From the NCBI RefSeq assembly GCF_003149145.1, contig NZ_QGDQ01000006.1:1-64000 (forward strand): a stretch of 64,000 bases of DNA. The letters run 5' to 3'. The translations under genes and the position numbers were made by a program. Shown here in pieces: positions 38,415 to 48,542 of the stretch (the stretch's first letter is position 1; each line of letters starts with the position of its first letter). The notes beneath the pieces were generated by a model. It searched no databases. It was not told the DNA's origin and worked only from the letters and a program-made list of their open reading frames with translations. The stretch is from Quadrisphaera granulorum (lineage in GTDB: Bacteria > Actinomycetota > Actinomycetes > Actinomycetales > Quadrisphaeraceae).

Positions 38415-38461
38415 GATCTCACATCTGTACTGTGAGGCGAGAGTCTCCTTGATGTGAGATC
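38415..38461 (+). terminator. Hairpin after the DksA-like gene
   Basis: GATCTCACATC (38415-38425) and GATGTGAGATC (38451-38461) match over 11 bp, 2 bp after the stop, with a 25-nt loop. Likely terminator without a T-run. Confidence 0.65.
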
Positions 38462-38580
38462 AGGGTGAGAGTGAGTTGTGTGATCAGCCATGCTGTCAGC
38501 GCGGTGTTCACCCCGCCATGACTGTCGATGCGCCAGCCGTCTCACCTCAATCCGAAGAGAGGATGGGGGGTCGGTGCGTG

Positions 38581-38655
38581 GAGCTGTGAAGCGGTGGCCC
38601 CTTGCGCGTGAGCGCGTGGTCACCCTGAAGAGTTGAACCGAGCACGGCTCGGTTC
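38581..38655. repeat. Truncated copy of the GGCCCCTT palindrome plus a 9-bp hairpin
   Basis: 38581-38630 keeps one side of the family (GAGCTGTGAAG, GGTGGCCCCTTGCGCGTGA, then GTGGTCACC) but lacks the second outer arm. It is followed by a perfect hairpin GAACCGAGC-ACG-GCTCGGTTC (38635-38655). The rest of the 415-bp spacer 38413-38827 shows no gene. Confidence 0.65.
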
Positions 38656-38827
38656 ACAGACGCTCCGGTCCAGGGGCGGCAGTTCCGGGCGCTCGCGTCA
38701 CAGCGGACCGTCGACCTGAATCGGGGACTCGGCCCATTGTTCAGCGAGAAGGAGCGGATCAGCGGTGCGCGGGTCGCCCTGCTGCGTCGCAGGTTTCCCG
38801 CGGGCTCGTGCGGGCAGGAGACCGGGC

Positions 38828-39274
38828 GTGGCGCAGGAGTTCACCCCGCGGGGATCGGACCGGCCGTGTGCGTTCTGCGCGATCGTGCGGGGCGAGGTGG
38901 CGGCCGAGGTGGTGCTCCGTACTGACGCGGTGGTGGCCTTCCTCGACGCTCACCCGGTCTTCCCTGGGCACGTGCTGCTCGTGCCGGTCGTGCATGTGCA
39001 GACCTGGGACGAGCTGCCGGTCGAGATCGCGGCCGAGTGGCTTGCCGCCAGTCAGGCGCTGCAGCGTGCTGTCGAGGCAGCCACCGGCGCCGAGGGTGCG
39101 CTGCTGCTCACCAACAACGTGGTCAGTCAGAGCGTCCCGCACGTGCACTTCCACGTGATCCCGCGGCGGCGCGGAGATGGGCTGCGGTTCTTCCTCGGAC
39201 CCCGACGCCGGTACGCGGCCGGGCAGGCGCGTGAGGTGGCTGACTCGGTCAGGCAGCATCTCGCCGCCCGCTGA
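38828..39274 (+). CDS. HIT-family hydrolase
   Basis: 148 residues from GTG 38828 (AGGAG 7 bp upstream). The HIT motif is VPHVHFHVIPR, and the N-terminal CAFCAIVRGE has the CxxC typical of many bacterial HIT proteins. It should cleave nucleoside phosphates or dinucleotide polyphosphates such as AMP conjugates. It stands alone, after a palindrome-rich spacer. Confidence 0.93.
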   Translation: MAQEFTPRGSDRPCAFCAIVRGEVAAEVVLRTDAVVAFLDAHPVFPGHVLLVPVVHVQTWDELPVEIAAEWLAASQALQRAVEAATGAEGALLLTNNVVSQSVPHVHFHVIPRRRGDGLRFFLGPRRRYAAGQAREVADSVRQHLAAR

Positions 39275-39440
39275 CGTCCCGGGGCCCGACACGCAGTGGC
39301 CTGAAGCCTTGTGTCGATCTCCTGCACCGGTGCGCGCCTCGGGCAGCGCGCCGGCCTCCCCCGGTCACGTTCATGCACCTGCGCGCCACCTTCACTCCGT
39401 GATCATGGACTTCCCGAACAGCGACTGGCCGCCATTCCGT

Positions 39441-39498
39441 GACCGTGGACGCTGTGTTCCGGTGTGGCCGCTCAGACCGGAACACAGCGTCCACGGTC
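39441..39498. repeat. Perfect 23-bp inverted repeat
   Basis: GACCGTGGACGCTGTGTTCC plus GGT (39441-39463) pairs exactly with ACC plus GGAACACAGCGTCCACGGTC (39476-39498) around a 12-nt loop. A related word, CCGTGATCATGGAC, lies 40 bp upstream (about 39399). Spacer 39275-39551 has no other feature. Confidence 0.8.
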
Positions 39499-39551
39499 GG
39501 GTGCCTCCCGGTGAGAGGTGGCGCGGAGGTCCTTGGTATCGGAGGGGTGGA

Positions 39552-39956
39552 GTGAAGGGTGCCCAGGGGCAGCCGGGAGTGTCGGGCGTGCCGTCGGTGT
39601 CCCAGAGTGGGGGCGTGGGCGAGTCAGCGGAGGGTGCGCTGGGAGCGGAAACGCGGTACGAGTTCACCGCCGAGCTGTGGCGGTGGGAGGCCCGCGCCGA
39701 CGAATGGGTGTTCGTGCGGCTCCCGCAGGACGCCTCGGACGAGATCGCCGCCGTGCCCCGTCCGCGCGCTGGCTTCGGCGCGGTGAAGGTGACGGCGTCC
39801 ATCGGTGGGTCGCGCTGGACCACGTCGATTTTCCCGGAGCCGGGTGCTGACGGCGAGGGGGTGCGGTACGTGCTGCCGCTCAAGAAGGCTGTCCGCGTCC
39901 GGGAAGGCTTGGAACTCGGCGACGAGGTGCGCGTCGCCGTCGAGACCCACCACTGA
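39552..39956 (+). CDS. DUF1905 domain protein
   Basis: 134 residues from GTG 39552 (GGAGG 6 bp upstream). The first 35 residues are Gly/Ser-rich; the rest fits DUF1905: YEFTAELWRWEARADEWVFV, LPQDASDEI, GFGAVKVTASIGGSRWTTSI, YVLPLKKAVRVREGLELGDE. The domain is a small beta barrel of unknown role. Confidence 0.88.
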   Translation: MKGAQGQPGVSGVPSVSQSGGVGESAEGALGAETRYEFTAELWRWEARADEWVFVRLPQDASDEIAAVPRPRAGFGAVKVTASIGGSRWTTSIFPEPGADGEGVRYVLPLKKAVRVREGLELGDEVRVAVETHH

Positions 39957-40027
39957 ACGCATCACTGAACCGCGTCATTGACCCCGGCGATGACCGCGCT
40001 CGCGGCAGGCGCTGGTGGCGCCCGCAC

Positions 40028-42271
<2,244 letters not shown>

Positions 42272-42468
42272 GGGGCACCACTCTGCCCTGCACCACCGAC
42301 AGCCCGGCCGGTCCCTGGCAGCTGTAGCCGGGGCGCCAGGCCGTGCTCGCCGTACCGGCTGCCGAGGAAGGCCGCCCAGCCGTGCTCGGTGACGAGATAG
42401 GCGTCGGAGGAGGTGCTGGTTCCCGGCGAGCGTGTGCCGTGGTGACGATCACCGGGAGCGCAGCTCGG

Positions 42469-42474
42469 TATGAT
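42469..42474 (+). promoter_or_regulatory. -10 box (TATGAT) for a leaderless antitoxin transcript
   Basis: TATGAT ends 6 bp before ATG 42481, so transcription should begin at or next to the start codon. GGTGACGATCACC, a 5-bp inverted repeat (42441-42453), and a repeated GGTATGA word (42467, 42478) may be operator elements. No ribosome site exists. Confidence 0.65.
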
Positions 42475-42480
42475 TCCGGT

Positions 42481-42735
42481 ATGACCAGCAAGATCGCCAT
42501 CAGCCTGCCGGATGAGCTTGTGGCCGCAGCCCGTGAGGCTGTAGCCGACGGCCGTGCAGCCAGCGTGTCCGCGCTGGTGGCCCAGGCGCTGCGTGAGCAC
42601 CTCGAGCGGCCCACCCTCACCGACATCGTCGCCGAGATGGTGGCCGAGGTCGGAGAGCCGGACGCGAGCGACCGCGCCTGGGCCGCTGAAGCCCTCCGCG
42701 GAGGAACGCGAAGCCAGGCCGTGGCCGGTGCCTGA
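42481..42735 (+). CDS. Ribbon-helix-helix antitoxin (VapB-like)
   Basis: 84 residues. SKIAISLPDELVAAAREAVA at the start is a ribbon-helix-helix DNA-binding segment; the acidic C-terminal half (DIVAEMVAEVGEPDASDRAW) should wrap the toxin. It overlaps the PIN-domain gene by 8 bp. ATG 42481 follows a -10 box directly, so the mRNA is probably leaderless. Such antitoxins repress their own operon with the toxin. Confidence 0.88.
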   Translation: MTSKIAISLPDELVAAAREAVADGRAASVSALVAQALREHLERPTLTDIVAEMVAEVGEPDASDRAWAAEALRGGTRSQAVAGA

Positions 42736-43099
42736 CGTCGTCCTCGATGCTGGCGCCCTCATCGCGCTCGATCGCGGATCGCGTCGCATGGCCGCTCTCC
42801 TGGACGCCGTGCATCACCGTGAGGGCACCGTCGTCGTGCCGGCCGGCGCGCTCGCCCAGGTCTGGAGGGACGGCGCGCGCCAGGCACGCCTGGGCAGGCT
42901 GCTGCGCAGCATCGCCGTCGTCGTCGATCCCCTGGACGGACAGACGGCCCGCGCAGCGGGGGTGCTGTGCGGAAGGGCAGGTACCTCGGACGTGGTCGAC
43001 GCGAGCGTTGCGCTCGCGGCTGCCCGCAGGGGATGCGCGGTGGTCACGACAGACCCGGAAGACCTGTCACGGCTCGGCGCCGACGTGATCGCCCTCTGA
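42728..43099 (+). CDS. PIN-domain toxin (VapC-like)
   Basis: 123 residues from GTG 42728. Acidic metal ligands of PIN nucleases: Asp7 in VVLDAGALIALD, Asp in GTSDVVDASVALAA and Asp in VVTTDPEDLSRL. It should be a Mg-dependent RNase that targets tRNA or rRNA and is held by the preceding antitoxin. Its end lies 3 bp from the convergent methyltransferase gene. Confidence 0.9.
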   Translation: MPDVVLDAGALIALDRGSRRMAALLDAVHHREGTVVVPAGALAQVWRDGARQARLGRLLRSIAVVVDPLDGQTARAAGVLCGRAGTSDVVDASVALAAARRGCAVVTTDPEDLSRLGADVIAL

Positions 43100-43102
43100 A
43101 CG

Positions 43103-43819
43103 TCAGCGCGGAGCGACCCAGACCGCGACGTAGCGCCAGAACAGTCCGCGGTGGATGCTCACGCCCGGCAGCGTCCGCCGCATCGTCGTCGCGACCTCCT
43201 CGAAGGACTCCTGCGGCTGGCGCGTGGGCGCCCGCATGTGCGGGGGAGGGGAACTCGCGGCGCGCGGCTGCTTCACCAGCCCGATCACAGGGTTGAGCAC
43301 GACCGACGCCCACGAGTGGAGCCTGTCGGCAGGGGTGTCGCGGTAGCAGCCGATGACCACGAGGCGTCCGCCGGGACGCAGCGCCGAGCGGACCGCTTCC
43401 AGCGTCGGTTCCAGTGGCAGGTGGTGCAGGCTCGAGATGAAGGTGACCAGGTCGGCCGAGCCCTCGGGCAGAGGCCCGAAGGGAGCGTGGCGGACGGTGA
43501 CGTGGGGCAGGTCACCGGTCGCGTGGGTGGCCAGGGCAGCGCTCTGCGCGTGCGGCTCGATGCCGATGACCTGCGGCACCACGGACGCCAGCCGTTCCAG
43601 CAGGCGGCCGGTGCCGCAGCCGACGTCGACCGCGCAGGTGCCACCCGCGGCGACCACGCGCCGGGCGTGGTGCAGCACCAGCGGTGCGTACACCTCCCCG
43701 TGAGACCACGGGTGGCGAGTGTTGACACGGTCCAGGGTCTTCAGAGCCGTGGACATCACTGCAGGCGCCGCCATGTCGCAGAGTGTGACCGTCAAGGCCG
43801 AGAGATCGCTGTGAGTCAT
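43103..43819 (-). CDS. Class I SAM-dependent methyltransferase
   Basis: About 238 residues from ATG 43819; ATG 43774 or 43756 are possible and no start has a strong ribosome site. Motif I is AVDVGCGTGRLLERL, followed by GIEPHAQS (acidic residue binding ribose), then LVTFISSLHHLP and LRPGGRLVVIGCY. The segment RVNTRHPWSHGEVYAPLVLH before motif I recurs in small-molecule methyltransferases. Substrate unknown. Confidence 0.87.
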   Translation of the reverse strand: MTHSDLSALTVTLCDMAAPAVMSTALKTLDRVNTRHPWSHGEVYAPLVLHHARRVVAAGGTCAVDVGCGTGRLLERLASVVPQVIGIEPHAQSAALATHATGDLPHVTVRHAPFGPLPEGSADLVTFISSLHHLPLEPTLEAVRSALRPGGRLVVIGCYRDTPADRLHSWASVVLNPVIGLVKQPRAASSPPPHMRAPTRQPQESFEEVATTMRRTLPGVSIHRGLFWRYVAVWVAPR

Positions 43820-43851
43820 GCTCTGCCGGCACTCACAGCACGGGAGGTGTG

Positions 43852-44307
43852 ATGAAGGCAGTGGTCCTGGGGGCAGCGGCATGACCGGACGAGCCGTCGC
43901 CGCGGCGCTCGGGAGCATTGGGTGCTCGACAGGCTGCTCGCGGGGCAGCGGGCCTGCCGCACGCGGCCACCGCCGGCAACCACCCGACGGCCGCCGCCAA
44001 CCTCGCGAGCCTGGCGCTGCAATGTGCCGAGCGGCCAGCTCACCGCGTGCTCAACAGCGCCGATCCTGGAACGCCCACGGCCGCCGAGGTGGTCACCGCT
44101 GTCGCAGACGCGATGGGTGTGCAGGTAGAGGTCGTCGACGACGACGAGCGCGGTGAAGTGTCGCCGTGGAGCACCTGGCCGCCGTTCTTTCTCGACACGT
44201 CGGCGTCGCTGGCCACCGGGTACCGTCCCGTGGGCACGCACGCCGAGACGGTCGTCGCGTGTGTGGAGGAGCTGGTGGGGCGCTTGCGCTGTCAGCCGGG
44301 CGGGTGA
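43852..44307 (+). pseudogene. Decayed NAD(P)-dependent epimerase/reductase gene
   Basis: ATG 43852 after GGGAGG begins MKAVVLGAA, the start of an epimerase Rossmann fold, but the frame stops at 43882. A 1-bp loss explains this: the adjacent frame continues GMTGRAVAAALGS. The C-terminal part is again in the first frame (about 43970-44307: NHPTAAANLASLALQCAERP, GTPTAAEVVTAVADAMGVQV, SPWSTWPPFFLD), as in such reductases. About 150-200 residues of the middle are gone. This is a remnant with at least one frameshift and one deletion. Confidence 0.75.
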
Positions 44308-44383
44308 GGCCGCCGAGGGTGCCTCGGACGACCGTCCGCTTCCCGGCTCGATCGTCGGAGCACGGCTGCGGGAGGCTGTCGCC

Positions 44384-44998
44384 ATGAGCAAGCGCGTCAT
44401 CGTGATCGGAGCGTCCGGGGCTGCAGGCTCCGCGGTCGCCGCAGCCCTGGGGGAGCGCCACCAGGTGCTGTCAGCCTCACGCAGCGGCCAGTACCGGGTC
44501 GACGTCACCGACCCCGTCTCCATCACCGATCTCTACCGGCGGGCCACCGCCGAGGGGCCGGTGCACGCCGTCGCCTTCGTCGCCGGGGTCACTCCCTTCA
44601 AAGCGCTAGGGGAGCTGGCGTTGGACGACTTCCGTGCCGGGCTGGACGACAAGTTGCTGGGGCAGGTGGAGCTGGTGCGCCAGGGCATCCACCACCTTGC
44701 CGACGGCGGCAGCTTCACGCTGATGGCCGGGGTGCTGGCCGATGACCCGATCCTGACCGGTGCTGTGGCCAGCACGGTCAACGGAGCGCTGGAGTCCTTC
44801 GTCAAGGCCGCCGCGATCGAGCTGCCGCGCGGGCTGCGGATCAATGCCGTCAGCCCGGAGGTGCTCGTCGAGTCCTGGGATGACTACGGGCCGTTCTTCC
44901 CCGGGCACGTGCCGGTTCCGGCGGCGGAGGTCGGTCGGGCCTACGTGCGCTCCGTGGACGGTGCCCAGACCGGCCAGGTGTACAAGGTCGGCTTCTGA
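44384..44998 (+). CDS. Short atypical SDR-family oxidoreductase
   Basis: 204 residues from ATG 44384 (GGGAGG 8 bp upstream). GASGAAG replaces the usual TGxxxGxG, and the active-site helix reads ASTVNGALESFVKAAAIELP with neither the catalytic Tyr nor Lys of YxxxK. This fits the short SDR subgroup with NGALE in that place, whose activity is uncertain. It sits just after the epimerase remnant. Confidence 0.85.
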   Translation: MSKRVIVIGASGAAGSAVAAALGERHQVLSASRSGQYRVDVTDPVSITDLYRRATAEGPVHAVAFVAGVTPFKALGELALDDFRAGLDDKLLGQVELVRQGIHHLADGGSFTLMAGVLADDPILTGAVASTVNGALESFVKAAAIELPRGLRINAVSPEVLVESWDDYGPFFPGHVPVPAAEVGRAYVRSVDGAQTGQVYKVGF

Positions 44999-45063
44999 GC
45001 TCCCGGCGGCGACGGCGCGCCGGCCGCGATGACGGCGGCGGGTTGGGGATCCCTGCGGGTCCC

Positions 45064-45330
45064 TCAGGGGCGGTAGGCGTCGCGGCGGTGCTGCATCCGG
45101 ATGACGCGGACCACGACGCGGTGCTCCTGGATCTCGTAGATGACCCGGTAGTCGCCGCGTCGGGCGCTGCGCAGGCCTTCCACCGAGCCCCTCAGCGGCC
45201 TGCCCACGCGGTGCGGGTTCTCGGCCAGGGGGCCTCGCAGGAACTCCAGTACCGCCGCCGCGACAGCCTCGGGAAGATCGCGTGTGAGGGCTCGTCGTGC
45301 GGAGGGGGAGAGCTCGACCTCATAGCTCAC
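45064..45330 (-). CDS. RelE/ParE-family toxin
   Basis: 88 residues from GTG 45330. The pattern matches small ribosome-dependent RNases: YEVELSPSARRALTRDLPEA, RPLRGSVEGLRSARRGDYRV, IYEIQEHRVVVRVIRMQHRR. The Arg residues in the second half and the final HRRDAY are typical. The start overlaps the antitoxin stop by 4 bp. Confidence 0.93.
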   Translation of the reverse strand: MSYEVELSPSARRALTRDLPEAVAAAVLEFLRGPLAENPHRVGRPLRGSVEGLRSARRGDYRVIYEIQEHRVVVRVIRMQHRRDAYRP

Positions 45331-45605
45331 GAGGGCAGGCGTCCGGCCGCTCGCATCTCGGCCTCGACCTGAGCCAGGGGTACAACGTCGTCGGGGTTCT
45401 CCCGGTAGGCCTTGATCTCAGCCATCGCCTCGGGGTCGCTGAGGATCTCCAGCGTCTCCAGGAGGGACTCGAAGTCCTCCGCGGAGAGCAGGACCGCAGC
45501 GGGGCGGCCGTTGCGCGTGATGTGGATGCGCTCGTGCGTCTCGACCGCCGAGTCGACCAGCTTCGACAGCTGTGCGCGGACCTCGGCGAGCGGCAGCGTG
45601 GTCAT
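45327..45605 (-). CDS. Phd/YefM-family antitoxin
   Basis: 92 residues from ATG 45605. TLPLAEVRAQLSKLVDSAVE, then ITRNGRPAAVLLSAEDFESL is the Phd/YefM DNA-binding part; the acidic C-terminus (DPEAMAEIKAYRENPDDV) neutralises the RelE toxin. It precedes the toxin with a 4-bp overlap. A TAGAAT box ends 7 bp before the start, so its transcript is probably leaderless. Confidence 0.92.
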   Translation of the reverse strand: MTTLPLAEVRAQLSKLVDSAVETHERIHITRNGRPAAVLLSAEDFESLLETLEILSDPEAMAEIKAYRENPDDVVPLAQVEAEMRAAGRLPS

Positions 45606-45612
45606 GTACAGG

Positions 45613-45618
45613 ATTCTA
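45613..45618 (-). promoter_or_regulatory. -10 box (TAGAAT) for a near-leaderless antitoxin transcript
   Basis: On the minus strand TAGAAT is followed by 7 bp and then ATG 45605. No ribosome site is present. No clear -35 is seen 17 bp upstream. Confidence 0.65.
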
Positions 45619-45642
45619 GCCGTCGTGTCGCCGGGTTGGCCT

Positions 45643-45978
45643 CTATAGCACCACTGCTGCCCATCTTCGACGCGTCAGCCGGTGCTGCCGGGGCCACCCG
45701 GGGCCGGCGGGCAGGGGCTCAGCTGCGGTGGCCCGCAGCTCGGCTTCGACGGCGTCGCCCTCGCCCTGGTCGACGGGGCGCCAGCCGCCGTGCTCGGCGA
45801 TCGCGGTGTGGACGATCTGGTGGTGGCGCTGCATCGCGGTGTTCATCTGCTGCGGGACCTCGGCCCAGCGGCGGGTGCAGCCTTCGACGTCGGTCATCAC
45901 GAGGACGGCGGTGGCCGTCCCGCGCTCTACCGGGGCGTCATCGCACAGGGCAGGGCCACACGGAGAAGTGTGGTCCAC
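45643..45978 (-). pseudogene. Truncated adenylate/guanylate cyclase domain fragment
   Basis: 111 residues. About residues 24-80 (VLVMTDVEGCTRRWAEVPQQ, HHQIVHTAIAEHGGWRPVDQ, GEGDAV) match the first third of a class III cyclase domain (TDIEGST... GDG... in active forms). After GEGDAVEAE the homology stops and the sequence becomes Pro/Arg-rich. Such domains normally head large LuxR-type regulators; the rest is missing. Either a remnant or an odd small protein. It overlaps the palindrome before the Crp gene. Confidence 0.6.
45956..45973. promoter_or_regulatory. 18-bp palindrome just upstream of the Crp/Fnr gene
   Basis: CCACAC-GGAGAA-GTGTGG: perfect 6-bp arms with a 6-bp centre, ending 12 bp before GTG 45986. 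The spacing resembles a Crp-family operator, though the half-site differs from that in the 48.8-kb spacer. Autoregulation is a possibility. Confidence 0.5.
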
Positions 45979-45985
45979 TGCCCCC

Positions 45986-46675
45986 GTGGCGGACGATCAG
46001 CGGTCGCGCTCTGCCGGTTTGGGGGGAACGCAGCTGCTCGCCGGCCTCCCGGACCCGGCGCGCAGCGAGGTGGAGGCAGCCGCACGACGCCGCACCTTCA
46101 GCGACGGGGAGCTCGTCGTACGCCAGGGCGAACCGGCCAGCAGCCTTTTCGTGGTCGAGGCGGGGCGCGTGATGGCGCGACTGGTCTCCGCCGCGGGCGA
46201 CGAGGTGACGCTGTCCGTCTCGGGCCCCGGTGACGTGGTCGGTGAGCTCGGCGTCGTCCTCGAAGGGCAGGTGCGGACGGCGTCGGTGCGAGCCGTCGGC
46301 GACGTGGTTGTCAGGGAGCTGCGCCGCGAAGACCTCGACCGTCTGCGCGCCCGCTTCCCCGCGGTGAGCGACCTGCTCCTGAAGGTGCTCGCGCACCGGG
46401 TCGACACCCTGAGCCGGCGGCTCCTCGAAGCGCACCGCGTGCCCGTGGAGAAGCGGGTCGCCCGGCGGTTGTTCGAGGTGGGCAGGCTCTTCGCCGATGG
46501 GTCTGCGCCGGTGGTGGTGCCACTGACCCAGGAGGACGTCGCCAGCATCGCGGGGACCACCCGCCCGACGGCCAACCAGGTGCTCAAGGCGCTTGAAGCC
46601 GACGGCGTGCTGCGGCTCGCGCGCGGGCGGGTGGAGCTGCTCGACATCCGGGGTCTGCGCGAGCGCTGCCGCTGA
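45986..46675 (+). CDS. Crp/Fnr-family transcriptional regulator
   Basis: 229 residues from GTG 45986. The cyclic-nucleotide-binding fold spans about 15-130 (FSDGELVVRQGEPASSLFVV, GPGDVVGELGVVLEGQVRTA), a dimer helix follows, and the HTH_Crp is near 178-212 (LTQEDVASIAGTTRPTANQV). The phosphate-binding segment reads GELGVVLEGQVRTA; Crp proteins that bind cAMP have GELA...RSA, so the ligand could differ. No cysteine cluster for an iron-sulfur centre. It faces the MFS-cNMP gene tail to tail and may control the divergent promoter at 48.8 kb. Confidence 0.9.
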   Translation: MADDQRSRSAGLGGTQLLAGLPDPARSEVEAAARRRTFSDGELVVRQGEPASSLFVVEAGRVMARLVSAAGDEVTLSVSGPGDVVGELGVVLEGQVRTASVRAVGDVVVRELRREDLDRLRARFPAVSDLLLKVLAHRVDTLSRRLLEAHRVPVEKRVARRLFEVGRLFADGSAPVVVPLTQEDVASIAGTTRPTANQVLKALEADGVLRLARGRVELLDIRGLRERCR

Positions 46676-46702
46676 CCCAGCAGCTGACCCGACAGCTGAG
46701 CC

Positions 46703-48445
46703 TCAGCCGACCCGCGTCTTGAGGGGGCCGGTCGGGTGGGTGCGTCGCAGCCTGGTGGTGGCCAGGAGGCCGACGGCGGTCTCGAGGGCGTCGTCGCCCC
46801 GGACAACCTCGAGCAACAGGTTCCCGGGGAGGCGTAGCAGCGTGCACGGCACCAGCGCGGTCACGGTCGCGGTCCGTGGCCGGGCGTGAAGGAGGCCGAT
46901 CTCACCGAAGCAGCTCTGCGGGCCTAGCTCCGGGACGTCGGGCTCGCCCGGGGTCGTCGCGGTCGTGCTCACTGCCAGCGCACCCTCGACCACCACGAAC
47001 ACGTCGACGGCGGCGTCACCCTCCCGCACCACCACAGCCCCGGCGGCGACGCGCTCCTCCGCTGCCGCCTCAGCGAGCCGTTCCAGCGCCGCCGGACTCG
47101 CTCCGGTGAGAGCGTCGACGCCGGCCAGGATGCGCGTCCGGGGCGCCAGGGCCTCGACCCGTGCCCGTGAAGCCCGGTCGAGCGCAGCCGCCGTCGGGGT
47201 CGCTGCAACAGCGGCCAGGAGCGGAAGCACCGCCACCACCACCAGCGCCCACCGGACTCCGGCCAGCTCCACGACGACCCCGCTGAGCAGGCTGCCGAGC
47301 AGGATGCTGGCGAAGGCCGCCGAGTCGATGAGCCCTGAGGCCCGCCCGAGCAGGCCGGTGGGGAGGTGGCGCTGCAGGAGCGTCACCATGAGGACCTCGG
47401 TGATGAGGTAGGCGCCACCCAGGAGCAGGGCCAAGGCACACCCCACCACGATCCCCGGGGCGACCGCGAGGAGCAGCAGGCAGAGCGCGGAGAGCGCGAC
47501 GCAGGCCACCACCGCTCGGCCCACGGCGGTGCCGGCGGCGATGCGGCTGGCCAGCGGAGCACCGACCAGCCCTCCCGCACCCGCGGCGGCCAGCAGGTAG
47601 CCGGCGCCCGCCGTCCCCGTGCCCAGCAGCTCCAAGGAGACGACGACGAACAGGACGCTGGTGGCGCCGAAGGTGAAACAGGCGGCGATGACAGAGCTGA
47701 CGGCCACGGCGAGGGTGCTGTCGGTCAGGAGCAGCCGGGCGACCCCCGTCGTCGACATCGCCTCGGGAGCCTCCGAAGCCTGGACCTCCTCGTCCGGGGT
47801 GGGAGACGACGACGCGGCGGGCGCAGCCGTCGTCCCCGTCGCCGGTGCGTGGGAGCGGAGGGCCAGCAGGCAGACGAACGCCACCACGAAGGTCGCCGCG
47901 TTGAGGGCGAAGGCTGTGGCCGGTGACCCCAGGAGCAGCAGGACAGCGCCCGCAGCCGGCCCCACGACCACGGCCATCGCCGACAGAGACCCCGTGACGG
48001 CGTTCGCAGCCGCGAGGTCGCGCTCGGGGACCACGGTGGGTACCAGCCCCGCGACGGCCGGCCCCACCACCGTCGACGCTGCGTTGACGGCGGTCGCGAG
48101 GAGGATCACCACGAGCACGGGCGAGCCCGCGGCGGTCGCTACGGCCATCCCGGCGGCGAGCAGCGCCATGACCGCATTGGCCGCCAGGAGCAGCCGGCGG
48201 CGGTCGACCCGCTCGGCGAGCGCGCCCGCGAGCGGAGGGAGGATGACGAGGGGCAGCATCCGAACGACCACGGCGCCGGTGACCCACGCCGCTGAGGCGG
48301 TGCGGTCGAACACCACCGCGGCGAGCGCCACCACGTACAGCAGGTCACCAAGCTCCGAGACGGTGCTCCCGAGGGTGAGCCAGCGGAAGCCGGGATGGGT
48401 GAGCGCGGCCCGGTAGGTGCCGCCTCGACGGGTGGAGCTGGCCAC
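46703..48445 (-). CDS. MFS transporter fused to a C-terminal cyclic-nucleotide-binding domain
   Basis: 580 residues from GTG 48445 (GAGAGGA 4 bp upstream). Twelve helices of an MFS exporter (about 20-420; loop RRLLLAANAVMALLAAG, a Pro/Thr-rich central loop) are followed by a cNMP-binding domain (about 445-560: EERVAAGAVVVREGDAAVDV, GPQSCFGEIGLLHARPRTAT). The FGEIGLL...RTATV segment is close to a working cNMP pocket. Such fusions are known in actinomycetes and suggest ligand-gated efflux. It is downstream of the small peptide gene on the same strand, separated by 97 bp holding a hairpin. Confidence 0.9.
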   Translation of the reverse strand: MASSTRRGGTYRAALTHPGFRWLTLGSTVSELGDLLYVVALAAVVFDRTASAAWVTGAVVVRMLPLVILPPLAGALAERVDRRRLLLAANAVMALLAAGMAVATAAGSPVLVVILLATAVNAASTVVGPAVAGLVPTVVPERDLAAANAVTGSLSAMAVVVGPAAGAVLLLLGSPATAFALNAATFVVAFVCLLALRSHAPATGTTAAPAASSSPTPDEEVQASEAPEAMSTTGVARLLLTDSTLAVAVSSVIAACFTFGATSVLFVVVSLELLGTGTAGAGYLLAAAGAGGLVGAPLASRIAAGTAVGRAVVACVALSALCLLLLAVAPGIVVGCALALLLGGAYLITEVLMVTLLQRHLPTGLLGRASGLIDSAAFASILLGSLLSGVVVELAGVRWALVVVAVLPLLAAVAATPTAAALDRASRARVEALAPRTRILAGVDALTGASPAALERLAEAAAEERVAAGAVVVREGDAAVDVFVVVEGALAVSTTATTPGEPDVPELGPQSCFGEIGLLHARPRTATVTALVPCTLLRLPGNLLLEVVRGDDALETAVGLLATTRLRRTHPTGPLKTRVG

Positions 48446-48486
48446 GGTGTCCTCTCGGGGTCGGAGCGGGGGCTGGGCCAGCGGTC

Positions 48487-48524
48487 GGCGCTGACAGGCT
48501 GCGCCGAGCAGCGCTGTCAGCGCC
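48487..48524 (-). terminator. Attenuator-like hairpin between peptide gene and MFS gene
   Basis: Perfect 11-bp arms GGCGCTGACAG (48487-48497) and CTGTCAGCGCC (48514-48524) with a 16-nt loop, between the peptide stop and the MFS start. It could lower MFS expression relative to the peptide. It also contains the GCTGACAG word found in the 48.8-kb palindrome. Confidence 0.6.
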
Positions 48525-48542
48525 ACGGCGCCGGCAGTCGGG

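Noticed and set aside
38413-38827. tRNA or small RNA gene in the hairpin-rich spacer
   Set aside because: Hairpins do not form a cloverleaf and no T-loop consensus is present.
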